Positions 8,075-15,286 of a stretch of 64,000 nt of DNA are shown in pieces (within the stretch, counting starts at the first letter, position 1; each line of letters opens with the position of its first letter). The stretch lies in NCBI GenBank assembly GCA_963734015.1, contig CAVTFG010000002.1, positions 62,001 to 126,000 of the forward strand, in the 5' to 3' direction. The notes beneath the pieces are model-generated. The model was given only the letters and a program-made list of their open reading frames with translations. It made no database searches and had not been told where the DNA came from. Origin of the DNA: JALZKA01 sp963734015 (lineage in GTDB: Bacteria > Actinomycetota > Thermoleophilia > Solirubrobacterales > 70-9). Made by a program: the position numbers and the translations under genes.

Positions 8075-9532
8075 TCAGCCTCCGGGCGGAACCGGGGCGT
8101 GAGGCGGCTCGATTCGCTGCGACGGGTTCGAGTCGAAGCCCGAATCCGGCGGGGCGAGGTACGGGAACTGGTCCAGGAACGGCTTGTCGTTCTGGTCGAC
8201 GCCGTCTCCCAGCGCTACCGGGTTGTCCACGAGAATCCCCGCGACGACCTGGAGCTCGATGTCCACGACATCGTCCTCCAACCGGCGACCGTTCGGGAAC
8301 CCGGCGGGATCGCCGCCGATCACACCGAAGCGGTCCGGCGTCATCGCCGGGTCCACACCCAGGTTCAGCTTCAGGGTGTCCACCGGCGTGCCGGCGAAGC
8401 GCCCCTTGTGCTGGTTCAGGTCGGGCAGGCCCTGGAGCAGCGCCTGGACGATGTCCGTGCGGTCCTCCTCGGGCGCGTTCACGCCGAACAGCGCGTTCAG
8501 CACGGCAGCCAGCTCAGGCTGCGTGACGAACTTGCCGTAGAGCTCGGCGTCCTGATCGGGAGTGGTCCGGTTGAACCGGTCCTTCTGCCCGAGCGGGATC
8601 ACGACCTCGTTGACGAGCGGGTTGCCGAGTCGCGAGACCTGGACCCACTTGTTCTTCCGCCCGCCGACCCGGCTGGGCGAATCCGCGTCGAAGTTCACGT
8701 TCTGAACCTCGAGCCTGCGGCGTTCGGTCGTGGACCACACGCCGACCACGGCGTTGAACGAGTCCTGGTCCTCGACCATCTTTCCGTCCCGGGTCACGAG
8801 CCGCTCGGGGATCTGGAGGACGGTCGTCGAGATGTTGTATCCCGAGAAGTCGTCCTTCCCCTGGCCCTCGTTTCCGGTGCCCTGACGCACGTTGATCGCG
8901 TCGAAGGTGGCCCCGAGGTCCACGTAGAACGGATCCTCGCGCTGGCCGACGAACAGCTTGGTGCCGTCGTTCAGCGTCTGGGTGCCGCTGCCCACGAAGT
9001 CGCCCAGGTAGTTTGGGAACGTCTTCGGGCCGATGTTCGGCGGCACGACCGGCAGGTTGTTGGCGACCTTCTTGGCCGACTTGAGCTTCCCGTGCCGGTA
9101 CTCCTCGCGGACCAGGTCATACGTCTGGACCACGTTGAGCGCGTCGTACGACGTCGTGTTCGGACCCGCGTACAGGAACGAGTTGCGGTTGCGAACGTCG
9201 GTCTCGAACGTGAACCGGTACTTGATGTCGGCGACGCCGTCACCGTTGTTGTCCAGGTTCACGTAGTAACGCGCCCGGTCGTCGAACCGGAAGAAGTTCG
9301 GCCCGTTGGCCGGAACCTGACCCGGGATCCAGTTGGATGCGATCGTGATCGCGTCCTCGGCCCCCGGCGCGGTAAACGCGTACACGTCGGTGTTGTCGGC
9401 CGCGGGGTCGAGCATGATCCTCGGCGCCTCACGGTGGCTGGAGCTGATCGCAAGCGGAACCGCGAGCGCACAGGCTGCGGCTGCCGCGACGAGAAGCGAG
9501 ACTCCACGCTTGGAGCTCAATCTCTTCCTCAT
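8075..9532 (-). CDS. DUF4331 family secreted protein
   Basis: 485 residues with a Sec signal peptide (basic RKRLSSKRG, then LLVAAAAACALAVPLAI). The mature start SSHREAPRI and the DNTDVYAF and YVNLDNNGDGVADIKYRFTF stretches are the DUF4331 pattern. Family members are extracytoplasmic and of unknown biochemical role. AAGGAGGGC precedes the ATG, giving a normal ribosome site. The downstream TPR gene is in the same direction, a pairing I believe is common for this family in actinobacteria. Confidence 0.85.
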   Translation of the reverse strand: MRKRLSSKRGVSLLVAAAAACALAVPLAISSSHREAPRIMLDPAADNTDVYAFTAPGAEDAITIASNWIPGQVPANGPNFFRFDDRARYYVNLDNNGDGVADIKYRFTFETDVRNRNSFLYAGPNTTSYDALNVVQTYDLVREEYRHGKLKSAKKVANNLPVVPPNIGPKTFPNYLGDFVGSGTQTLNDGTKLFVGQREDPFYVDLGATFDAINVRQGTGNEGQGKDDFSGYNISTTVLQIPERLVTRDGKMVEDQDSFNAVVGVWSTTERRRLEVQNVNFDADSPSRVGGRKNKWVQVSRLGNPLVNEVVIPLGQKDRFNRTTPDQDAELYGKFVTQPELAAVLNALFGVNAPEEDRTDIVQALLQGLPDLNQHKGRFAGTPVDTLKLNLGVDPAMTPDRFGVIGGDPAGFPNGRRLEDDVVDIELQVVAGILVDNPVALGDGVDQNDKPFLDQFPYLAPPDSGFDSNPSQRIEPPHAPVPPGG

Positions 9533-9650
9533 GAGCAGGCCCTCCTTGGCTGCTGGTGCGGCGCGAGGCTTGCTCGGCCATCCCGGCCGTCCTCGCGCCC
9601 CCTTGTTCGCAGCTACCTACGCCCGCGTCGGGCGCTTGGATCAGCCGGGC

Positions 9651-10160
9651 CTAGGTGAGGACGTCGATCCAGGCCGCGTCGCGGCGCCGACCGCCGGTAC
9701 GGGCCGGGCGTGGAGCGCGGCGGTGGGGGCCGTCCGGCGCCGGCACGGACATCATCTCGAGCATCCGGCGCGCCATTCCGAGGTCCCCGCCCAGGCGCAC
9801 GCGGCCAGACGCCACGCGCAGCAGCGCAGCGCGCCCGCGCGAATCCCGGAAATCAGGGATGCCGAAGCGGACCATCGGCGTGACCGTCAGCTGGACGACG
9901 TGCGGCAGGCTGCCGGTCACGACCAGATCGGGGTTGCGGAGGTCACCGTCCTCGACGCGAATCACGCGGCGGCCGAAGCTGATCCGCACGGGAGCGATCT
10001 CGTCGCGGAACCGGATCACCACCTTCCCCTGAAGCTGCCCGGCGAGCTCAGGGCGGCGGTGCACGCCTCGGTCGAGCAGCGCGAACATGCTCGGGGCGAT
10101 GCCGTTGGCGGCGGTCTGCCCGAGTTTCACCTCGGGCGTTCGCGGGGCGACGGCCATCAC
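9651..10160 (-). CDS. SCP2-like sterol/lipid-carrier domain protein
   Basis: 169 residues. The central part (GKVVIRFRDEIAPVRISFGRRVIRVEDGDLRNPDLVVTG) has the alternating strand pattern of SCP2-type lipid-transfer domains, which bind acyl chains or sterols in a hydrophobic tunnel. The C-terminus is basic and proline-rich. TACGAT ends 8 nt before the ATG, with no Shine-Dalgarno site (leaderless type). It lies 118 bp upstream of DUF4331 on the same strand, but the gap is wide enough for a separate promoter. The ligand is unknown. Confidence 0.6.
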   Translation of the reverse strand: MMAVAPRTPEVKLGQTAANGIAPSMFALLDRGVHRRPELAGQLQGKVVIRFRDEIAPVRISFGRRVIRVEDGDLRNPDLVVTGSLPHVVQLTVTPMVRFGIPDFRDSRGRAALLRVASGRVRLGGDLGMARRMLEMMSVPAPDGPHRRAPRPARTGGRRRDAAWIDVLT

Positions 10161-10185
10161 AGGCCATCGTACGGCCGCGGGTTCG

Positions 10186-10740
10186 CTACGCCGACATCAC
10201 CATGCAGGTCGTGGTCGCATGGGCCAGCAGCTTGCCGGTCTCGAAGTCCGTCAGCCGCGCCTCGGCAGTCGCATGCCGCCGGCCACGATGGACCACCTCG
10301 GCCTCGGCCCGGACGCGCGCGTTGTCGCGCGAGATCGCGCGGACGAACTTGGTCTCGAGCGTCAGCGTCGTGTACGCCTCGCCCGCTTCAAGCGTCGTGT
10401 GCACAGCGCAACCCAGCGCCGAGTCGAGCACCGTCGCCGCGTAGCCGCCGTGGACGACGCCGATCGGGTTGTAGTGCTCCTCCCCCGGCTCGCCCTCGAA
10501 GATCGCCCGCCCGTGCTCGACCGACACCATGCTCATGTTGAGCGTGACCGCGATCGGTGGCGGCGGGATCTCGCCGGCGGCGATCCTCTGCACGTACTCG
10601 AGCCCGGAGAGGCCGGCGCCCGCCGCCAGGGACTCCAGCGGGTCCTGCCAGGTGAGCAACCGGGTCCGCGTCGACTCCGGCCGGCGCTGAGCGAACGCAA
10701 GCGCCGAATCCCCCGCGTCGCCGTTGCGGGTCTCGGTCAC
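10186..10740 (-). CDS. PaaI-type hotdog-fold acyl-CoA thioesterase
   Basis: 184 residues from GTG 10740. The hotdog core has NPIGVVHGGYAATVLDSALGCAV (motif HGG, helix D/A positions) and the TLETKFVRAI strand. It likely hydrolyses an aromatic or medium-chain acyl-CoA. The GTG overlaps the stop of the upstream 48-residue ORF (GTGA), implying coupled translation. The divergent HxlR regulator and palindromes in the shared promoter suggest induction by an aromatic or acyl effector. The frame is open further upstream but no conserved residues are found there. Confidence 0.85.
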   Translation of the reverse strand: MTETRNGDAGDSALAFAQRRPESTRTRLLTWQDPLESLAAGAGLSGLEYVQRIAAGEIPPPPIAVTLNMSMVSVEHGRAIFEGEPGEEHYNPIGVVHGGYAATVLDSALGCAVHTTLEAGEAYTTLTLETKFVRAISRDNARVRAEAEVVHRGRRHATAEARLTDFETGKLLAHATTTCMVMSA

Positions 10741-10883
10741 GGGCGTCGCCTGGCGCGCCGCGCCGGGGCCGGGTAGTTGAGGTCGGCGAGGATGTCCTCC
10801 TGGCTCACCTCGATGCTGCGGAGGTCCAGCCGCGCCAGAGGGTGGATCGCGCGCCGCCGCTTTCGTGTCCCGTGAGCCTTCAT
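10737..10883 (-). CDS. Small basic protein of unknown function (48 aa)
   Basis: 48 residues, rich in Arg (HGTRKRRRAIHPLARLD, then SIEVSQEDILADLNYP, then a basic tail). AAGGAGG stands 8 nt before the ATG, the best Shine-Dalgarno site in this region, and the stop overlaps the thioesterase GTG by 4 nt. These two facts support a real translated ORF, perhaps serving as a leader cistron. I recognise no family. Confidence 0.55.
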   Translation of the reverse strand: MKAHGTRKRRRAIHPLARLDLRSIEVSQEDILADLNYPAPARRARRRP

Positions 10884-10931
10884 CGCCGTGCCTCCTTCGG
10901 TAGTTTGATGAAACCGACTTATAGCGACCTG

Positions 10932-10967
10932 AGTTGCGTAATGCAACTGAGTGTGCGAACATCACAC
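10932..10967. promoter_or_regulatory. Two inverted repeats between the thioesterase operon and the HxlR gene
   Basis: AGTTGC-N5-GCAACT at 10932-10948 and GTGTG-N7-CACAC at 10951-10967 lie in the divergent intergenic region. The first is perfect and A/T-richer than its surroundings, as expected for a winged-helix (HxlR) operator controlling both directions. Confidence 0.5.
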
Positions 10968-10984
10968 TGAGGGAAGGGATTTCT

Positions 10985-11030
10985 GTGAGCGACGCGAGGC
11001 GCGAAAGCATGTTTGCCCGAGTGGCAACGA
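10985..11030 (+). repeat. Dispersed repeat family A, divergent copy 1
   Basis: Begins GTGAGCGACGCGAGGCGCGAA, related to the copies at 13152 and 32968. It forms a short hairpin with a GCGA tetraloop, then a second perfect stem TTGCC-N5-GGCAA (11013-11027). It lies directly upstream of the HxlR gene start. Confidence 0.5.
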
Positions 11031-11040
11031 CAGTGGTCTG

Positions 11041-11514
11041 ATGCTGGGACGGGAATACGGACAGAACTGCTCGGCGGCGCGAACGCTGGAGTTGATCGGC
11101 GAGCGCTGGACCATGCTGGTGATCCGCGACGTCTTCTCCGGCCGGCGCCGGTTCGACCAGATCCAGGACAGCCTCGGCGTCGCCCGCAACGTCCTCTCCG
11201 CCAGGCTCCAGCTGCTGATCGACGAGGGGATCCTCGAGAAGCGGGCCTACCAGGAGAAGCCCGAGCGCCACGAGTACTTCCTCACCGAGAAGGGCCTCGA
11301 CCTCTGGCCCATCCTCGTCGCCCTGATCGGCTTCGGCGACAAGCACCTCTCGGCGTCCGAGGGCGGCCCGCCGGTGGTGATCCGCCACAAGGGCTGCGAC
11401 GGGGTCGTCAACGACCGGCGGATCTGCGAGCGCTGCGGCGCCGAGCTTGGGGTGCGTGACGCGTACGGCGTGCCGGGGCCAGGGTCAGAGCGCGACCTCG
11501 GTAAAGCCGCCTAA
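11041..11514 (+). CDS. HxlR-family winged-helix transcriptional regulator
   Basis: 157 residues from ATG 11041. The HxlR pattern is clear: an N-terminal Cys (YGQNCSAARTLELIGERWTMLVIRDVFSG), RRFDQIQDSLGVARNVLSARLQLL as the recognition region, then the wing (YQEKPERHEYFLTEKG). It has a C-terminal extension with paired Cys (CDGVVNDRRICERCG) that may bind a metal or sense redox. The frame is open back to a GTG at 10951, but that stretch is repeat sequence and is not typical of the family. It probably represses the divergent thioesterase operon. Confidence 0.85.
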   Translation: MLGREYGQNCSAARTLELIGERWTMLVIRDVFSGRRRFDQIQDSLGVARNVLSARLQLLIDEGILEKRAYQEKPERHEYFLTEKGLDLWPILVALIGFGDKHLSASEGGPPVVIRHKGCDGVVNDRRICERCGAELGVRDAYGVPGPGSERDLGKAA

Positions 11515-11552
11515 GCGGCTTGCCAATTGGACGTGTCGTAGCCTCCGGCCGC

Positions 11553-12698
11553 ATGGACTTCGGGCTGACCGACGAGCACCGCCTGCTCCGCGACACCGTC
11601 CGCGACTTCGCGCGGCAGGAGGTCGCGCCCGTTGCCGAGGAGCTCGACCGAACGAAGGCGTTCCCCTACGAAATCGTCGCGAAGCTCGGCGAGCTCGGGC
11701 TGATGGGTATCCCGTTCCCGGAGGACTACGGCGGCGGCGGCGCCGACACGCTCTCGTACGCGCTCGCGGTCGAGGAGCTGGCGCGGGTCGACTCGTCGGT
11801 CTGCATCACGATGGCCGCCCACACCTCCCTGGGCACGATGCCGATTCACCTCTGGGGAACCGACGAGCAGAAGGACGACTGGCTGCCCGACCTCTGCGCC
11901 GGGCGCAGACTCGCCGCCTTCGGGCTGACCGAGCCGGAGGCGGGCTCCGACGCGGGGGCCACCCGCACCCGCGCGGCGCTGGACGACGGCGAGTGGGTGA
12001 TCGACGGCGCGAAGCAGTTCATCACGAACGCCGGCACGGAAATCTCGGGCTGCGTGACGATCACCGCCGTGACGGGCGACCAGGACGGCCCGAGGGAGAT
12101 CTCGAACCTGATCGTGCCGAACGGCACCCCCGGCTACGAGCCCGGCGAGCCCTACCGCAAGATGGGCTGGAACGCGTCGGACACCCGCCCGCTCACGTTC
12201 GAGGGCTGCCGGGTGCCGGAGGGCAACCTGCTCGGCCGCCGCGGCGAGGGCTTCAAGCAATTCCTGCACATCCTCGACGGTGGTCGGATCGGCGTCTCGG
12301 CGATGGCCGTCGGGCTCGCCCAGGGCGCGCTCGACGAAGCGATCTCGTACGCCAAGGAGCGCCAGGCGTTCGGCAAGCCGATCGGGAAGTTCCAGGCGAT
12401 CCAGGCCAAGATCGCCGACATCTCGGCGCAGCTCGAGGCCGCTCGGCTGCTCGTCCATCGCGCGGCGCTGGAGAAGGACGCGGGCCAGTCGTTCACGCTC
12501 ACCGCCGCGCAGGCGAAGCTCATCACCGGCCGGCTCGCCGTGCGCGCGTGCGAGGAAGCCGTCCAGATCCACGGCGGCTATGGCTACATCGAGGAGTACC
12601 CGGTCTGCCGCTTCTACCGCGACGCCAAGATCCTCACCATCGGCGAGGGCACCGACGAGGTGCAGCAGATGGTGATCGCGGGGCAGCTGGGGCTCTAG
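11553..12698 (+). CDS. Acyl-CoA dehydrogenase
   Basis: 381 residues. FAD-dependent alpha,beta-dehydrogenation of acyl-CoA, the first step of beta-oxidation. Signatures: FGLTEPEAGSDAG, QFITNAG, then C-terminal IHGGYGYIEEYPVCRFYRDAKI and GEGTDEVQ, which holds the usual catalytic Glu. The ATG at 11553 has TAGCCT 8 nt upstream and no Shine-Dalgarno site. Short- or branched-chain specificity is possible but not readable. It converges on the PRC-barrel gene with only 6 bp between stops. Confidence 0.93.
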   Translation: MDFGLTDEHRLLRDTVRDFARQEVAPVAEELDRTKAFPYEIVAKLGELGLMGIPFPEDYGGGGADTLSYALAVEELARVDSSVCITMAAHTSLGTMPIHLWGTDEQKDDWLPDLCAGRRLAAFGLTEPEAGSDAGATRTRAALDDGEWVIDGAKQFITNAGTEISGCVTITAVTGDQDGPREISNLIVPNGTPGYEPGEPYRKMGWNASDTRPLTFEGCRVPEGNLLGRRGEGFKQFLHILDGGRIGVSAMAVGLAQGALDEAISYAKERQAFGKPIGKFQAIQAKIADISAQLEAARLLVHRAALEKDAGQSFTLTAAQAKLITGRLAVRACEEAVQIHGGYGYIEEYPVCRFYRDAKILTIGEGTDEVQQMVIAGQLGL

Positions 12699-12708
12699 CG
12701 GCCGCTAG
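12695..12708. repeat. 14-bp perfect palindrome between convergent genes
   Basis: CTAGCGGCCGCTAG spans the acyl-CoA dehydrogenase stop codon and the end of the PRC-barrel gene. It could act as a bidirectional transcription stop but has no T-run. Confidence 0.3.
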
Positions 12709-13136
12709 GCCGGCCGCGCGGTGATCGCGCCGGGCTCGCGCTCCGCCAGCTGGGCACCGCGGCCCGCCTCGCCGGTGCCCACGCCGTAGTGCTCGAGCAA
12801 CGCCTGCTCGCCGTCACGGTCGAGCGGCTTGCCGGGATCCTGGCGGGGGCCCTTGCGGATCTGGTCGCGCCCGTAGGGGACCCAGACGTGCCCGGCAGCC
12901 GCGACCGCGTCGCGCGCGGGGATCAGGCAGTGGTGCCCGAACCGGCCCATGCGGGCGAGGAGCCACTCGGGACTGCCGGTGTCCGGGTCCACGTACGCGC
13001 CCACGACCTTGCCGATCGTGGAGCCATTCATGTCGTCGAGCCGGAAACCCTTCCAGCCCTGCACCTCGTCGGCGCTGAGCGATCCCCCGGCCGGGGATGC
13101 GCCGGTCGTGGCGTTCGCGTCGTCTTGGTCAGTCAT
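12705..13136 (-). CDS. PRC-barrel domain protein
   Basis: 143 residues. A PRC-barrel at about 25-90 (VQGWKGFRLDDMNGSTIGKVVGAYVDPDTGSPEWLLARMG) is followed by a charged tail. Such small cytosolic proteins are often stress-related in actinobacteria; their partner is usually unknown. The start lies immediately beside a family A repeat. Confidence 0.75.
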   Translation of the reverse strand: MTDQDDANATTGASPAGGSLSADEVQGWKGFRLDDMNGSTIGKVVGAYVDPDTGSPEWLLARMGRFGHHCLIPARDAVAAAGHVWVPYGRDQIRKGPRQDPGKPLDRDGEQALLEHYGVGTGEAGRGAQLAEREPGAITARPA

Positions 13137-13151
13137 CCAGCGATGTTTTTG

Positions 13152-13200
13152 GTGAGCGACGCAAGTCGCGAATCAAGATTGGCCTCCCTGGTAAGGGTTG
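13152..13200 (+). repeat. Dispersed repeat family A, copy 2
   Basis: GCGAC-GCAA-GTCGC (13156-13169) is a perfect 5-bp stem closed by a GNRA tetraloop. It is followed by a segment ending CCCTGGTAAGGG that matches the copy at 32968-33018 with few changes. It overlaps the 3' end of meaB on the other strand. Confidence 0.6.
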
Positions 13201-14150
13201 TGTTCCAGGAGCTTGCGCGCGGCCGTGGCGGGGTCCGTCTCGCGGCGTACCACGCTGTCGAGCAAGGCAGTCCACTCGGGATCCTTATCAGCGCGGTCCT
13301 CGAGCTCGCGCCGCATCCGCGCCGCCGCGATGCCCAGCACCTCCGCCCGGAGATTGCGGGCGCGGCGCTCGTTCAGAGTCCCCTCCTCCTCGATGTGGGC
13401 GCGGTGCTCGCCGACCGTCTCGACCAGCTCGGGGACGCCGTTGCCGCTGGAGGCCTCGGTCCGCACCACGGGGACGCGCCACGACCGCTGCGGACCGAGC
13501 GCCAGCACGGCGCGCACCTCGCGGACCATCGTGTCCGCCAGCGGGTGATCCGCCTTGTTGACGACGATCACGTCCGGGATCTCCATGACGCCGGCCTTGA
13601 GCGCCTGGATGGAGTCGCCGGAGCCCGGCATCAGCGCCAGCACGATCGTGTCGGCGTGGTCAACGACGTCGATCTCGCCCTGGCCGACCCCCACGGTCTC
13701 CAGCAGGACGTCGTCCTTGCCGGCGGCGTCCATCAGGAGCGCTGCCTGGAGCGCCGCCTCGGCGAGGCCGCCGAGCGCGCCGCGGGACGCCATCGAGCGG
13801 ATGAACACGCCCGGATCCAGGAAGTGGTCCGAAAGCCGGATCCGGTCGCCGAGGACCGCGCCGCGCGTGAACGGGCTCGAGGGATCGACCGAGAGCACGC
13901 CCACCTCGCGGTCGGCCTTCCGGAGCTCCACAGTCATCGCGCTGATCAGCGTGCTCTTGCCGACGCCCGGCGGGCCGGTGATGCCGACGACCCTGGCGCC
14001 CCCGGTGTTCGGGAAGAGCTCGGCGACCAGCAGGTCGCCCTCGGGATCCCGGTTCTCCACCAGGCTGATCCCCCGCGCCAGCGCACGCCGGTCGCCGGCG
14101 AGCAGCCGCTCGCCGAGCGTGCCGGCGGGCTTGGAGGGGGCGTCGGGCAT
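13173..14150 (-). CDS. meaB: MeaB/ArgK-type GTPase, acyl-CoA mutase chaperone
   Basis: 325 residues. A G3E-family P-loop GTPase that loads and protects adenosylcobalamin on methylmalonyl-CoA-type mutases. Walker A is GPPGVGKST (59-67), followed by VLSVDPSSPF and VNKADH (GTP specificity). It fits the B12 mutase at the left end of the window although it is 11 kb away. ATG 14150 is preceded by TACGCT at 9 nt (leaderless type); the frame is open further but the family begins near here. The last codons overlap a family A repeat, and the C-terminal NPYQGG may come from it. Confidence 0.93.
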   Translation of the reverse strand: MPDAPSKPAGTLGERLLAGDRRALARGISLVENRDPEGDLLVAELFPNTGGARVVGITGPPGVGKSTLISAMTVELRKADREVGVLSVDPSSPFTRGAVLGDRIRLSDHFLDPGVFIRSMASRGALGGLAEAALQAALLMDAAGKDDVLLETVGVGQGEIDVVDHADTIVLALMPGSGDSIQALKAGVMEIPDVIVVNKADHPLADTMVREVRAVLALGPQRSWRVPVVRTEASSGNGVPELVETVGEHRAHIEEEGTLNERRARNLRAEVLGIAAARMRRELEDRADKDPEWTALLDSVVRRETDPATAARKLLEHNPYQGGQS

Positions 14151-14186
14151 CGGCGGCGCAGCGTAGCGCGCACTACGCTCCCGCCC

Positions 14187-14843
14187 GTGCTTCGGACGCT
14201 CGCCTTCGCACGCCGCAACGGCATGCTCAACCTGCGCTACGCCCGGCTCCTGTGGCGGTATCTCTGGCGGCGCTTCCTCACCCGGGCCGGCTGGCGGTGG
14301 GAAACCGACGGGCCGGTGTTCTTCGGGCGGGACCTGCAGCTTCAGATCGGCAAGCGCGGCACGATCCGGTTCGGCCGCTTCGCCTGGATCGGCGATGGCA
14401 CCAAGATCCGCTGCCACGAGGGCGTCGTCGAGGTCGGCGCGAAGACGGTGATGGGCCAGGACTGCACGATCTCGGCCTATCAGCACGTCCGGATCGGCGA
14501 GCAGTGCGTCGTCGCTGACCGCGCGATGTTCATCGACTTCGACCACGGCATCGTGGAGGTCGACCGGCCGATCCGCCTGCAGGGCATCTATAAGCGCGAC
14601 GTCGTCGTGGGCGCCAACGTCTGGGTCGGCTACGGCGCCTGCTTCCTGCGTGGGGTCACGGTCGGCGACAACTCGGTGATCGGAACGAACGCGGTCGTCG
14701 CGCGCGACGTTCCGGCAAACGCGGTCGTCGGCGGAGTCCCGGCCCGTGTGATCCGGATGCGCGAGGCGCCTCGGGAGCTCGTCTGGCCCAACCCGGTGGA
14801 GCCCGATCCCGACAACGAGCGCACGCTGAGGCCGCCCTCTTGA
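14187..14843 (+). CDS. Hexapeptide-repeat (left-handed beta-helix) acyltransferase
   Basis: 218 residues from GTG 14187, where TACGCT ends 7 nt upstream; ATG 14223 is the alternative. Hexapeptide turns run through the centre (IGDGTKI, VEVGAKTVMGQDCTI, VVVGANVWVGYGACFLRGVTVGDNSVIGTNAVV), typical of CoA-dependent O-acetyl/acyltransferases on sugars. It is adjacent to the glucan operon. In mycobacteria a hexapeptide acetyltransferase (Rv3034c) lies near Rv3030-3032, so it may acylate the same polysaccharide; that link is inferred from position. Its TGA overlaps the next start (TTGA). Confidence 0.85.
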   Translation: MLRTLAFARRNGMLNLRYARLLWRYLWRRFLTRAGWRWETDGPVFFGRDLQLQIGKRGTIRFGRFAWIGDGTKIRCHEGVVEVGAKTVMGQDCTISAYQHVRIGEQCVVADRAMFIDFDHGIVEVDRPIRLQGIYKRDVVVGANVWVGYGACFLRGVTVGDNSVIGTNAVVARDVPANAVVGGVPARVIRMREAPRELVWPNPVEPDPDNERTLRPPS

Positions 14844-15286
14844 CGAAGCTGCTCACGTTCCTGTCCGGCGCGGCCGTGGTCGGCGGATTCCTGCTCGCGC
14901 TGTCGGGCGCCGGGCTGCTCCCCGGAATCGCCCTGATCGTGCTCGGCTTCTGCGTCGGCGCGGCGCTCGGCGCGCTCGCGATCGCCCGCAGCCTTCACGA
15001 CGCGATCCGCGAGTGGCTCGCGTTGATCACCAGCGGTCCGGAGTCGGTGCGCGTGGTCGCGGTCGAGCCTCCACAGGGATTCCTGTTCAACCGCGACGCC
15101 TCGATCACGCTGGAGGTCCGCGGCGGGGACGGCACCGCGAAACAGCTCCAGAAGGGCCTCCCGGTGCCGCCGCTCCAGGCGTTCCTCTGGCGCGCCCTCG
15201 GCTGGGTGCCAACCCCGTTGCGCAAGCTCACCCAGCGCCGCGAGCTCAGTCTGCCGCTCTACCGCAAGCGGGCGAAGTCGCCGTAG
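14840..15286 (+). CDS. Small membrane protein of unknown function
   Basis: 148 residues starting at TTG 14840, which overlaps the preceding stop by 4 nt (translational coupling). Two adjacent hydrophobic helices (about 8-50: FLSGAAVVGGFLLALSGAGL and GIALIVLGFCVGAALGALAI) are followed by a soluble domain ending in a basic tail. No family recognised. The 3' end overlaps the convergent GT4 gene by 28 bp. Coupling to the acyltransferase suggests it helps tether it to the membrane, but that is a guess. Confidence 0.65.
   Translation: MTKLLTFLSGAAVVGGFLLALSGAGLLPGIALIVLGFCVGAALGALAIARSLHDAIREWLALITSGPESVRVVAVEPPQGFLFNRDASITLEVRGGDGTAKQLQKGLPVPPLQAFLWRALGWVPTPLRKLTQRRELSLPLYRKRAKSP

Noticed and set aside
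9550..9650. CGCCCG/CGGGCG hairpin between SCP2-like and DUF4331 genes as a terminator
   Set aside because: Short stem in very GC-rich DNA, no T-run; cannot be told from chance.
6362..9658. Very long open frame on the plus strand opposite the TPR and DUF4331 genes
   Set aside because: Composition is Arg/Gly/Ala-rich without domains, and the minus strand carries clear proteins with signal peptide, TPR units and ribosome site; it is a GC-rich antisense shadow.
10951..11040. GTG 10951 as the start of the HxlR regulator
   Set aside because: The added 30 residues come from the palindrome and a family A repeat, and HxlR proteins begin near the conserved cysteine after 11041.
12789..14186. Upstream extension of the acyltransferase frame by ~460 codons
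   Set aside because: Antisense to PRC-barrel and meaB; conserved hexapeptide sequence begins only after 14187, where a -10 hexamer sits.
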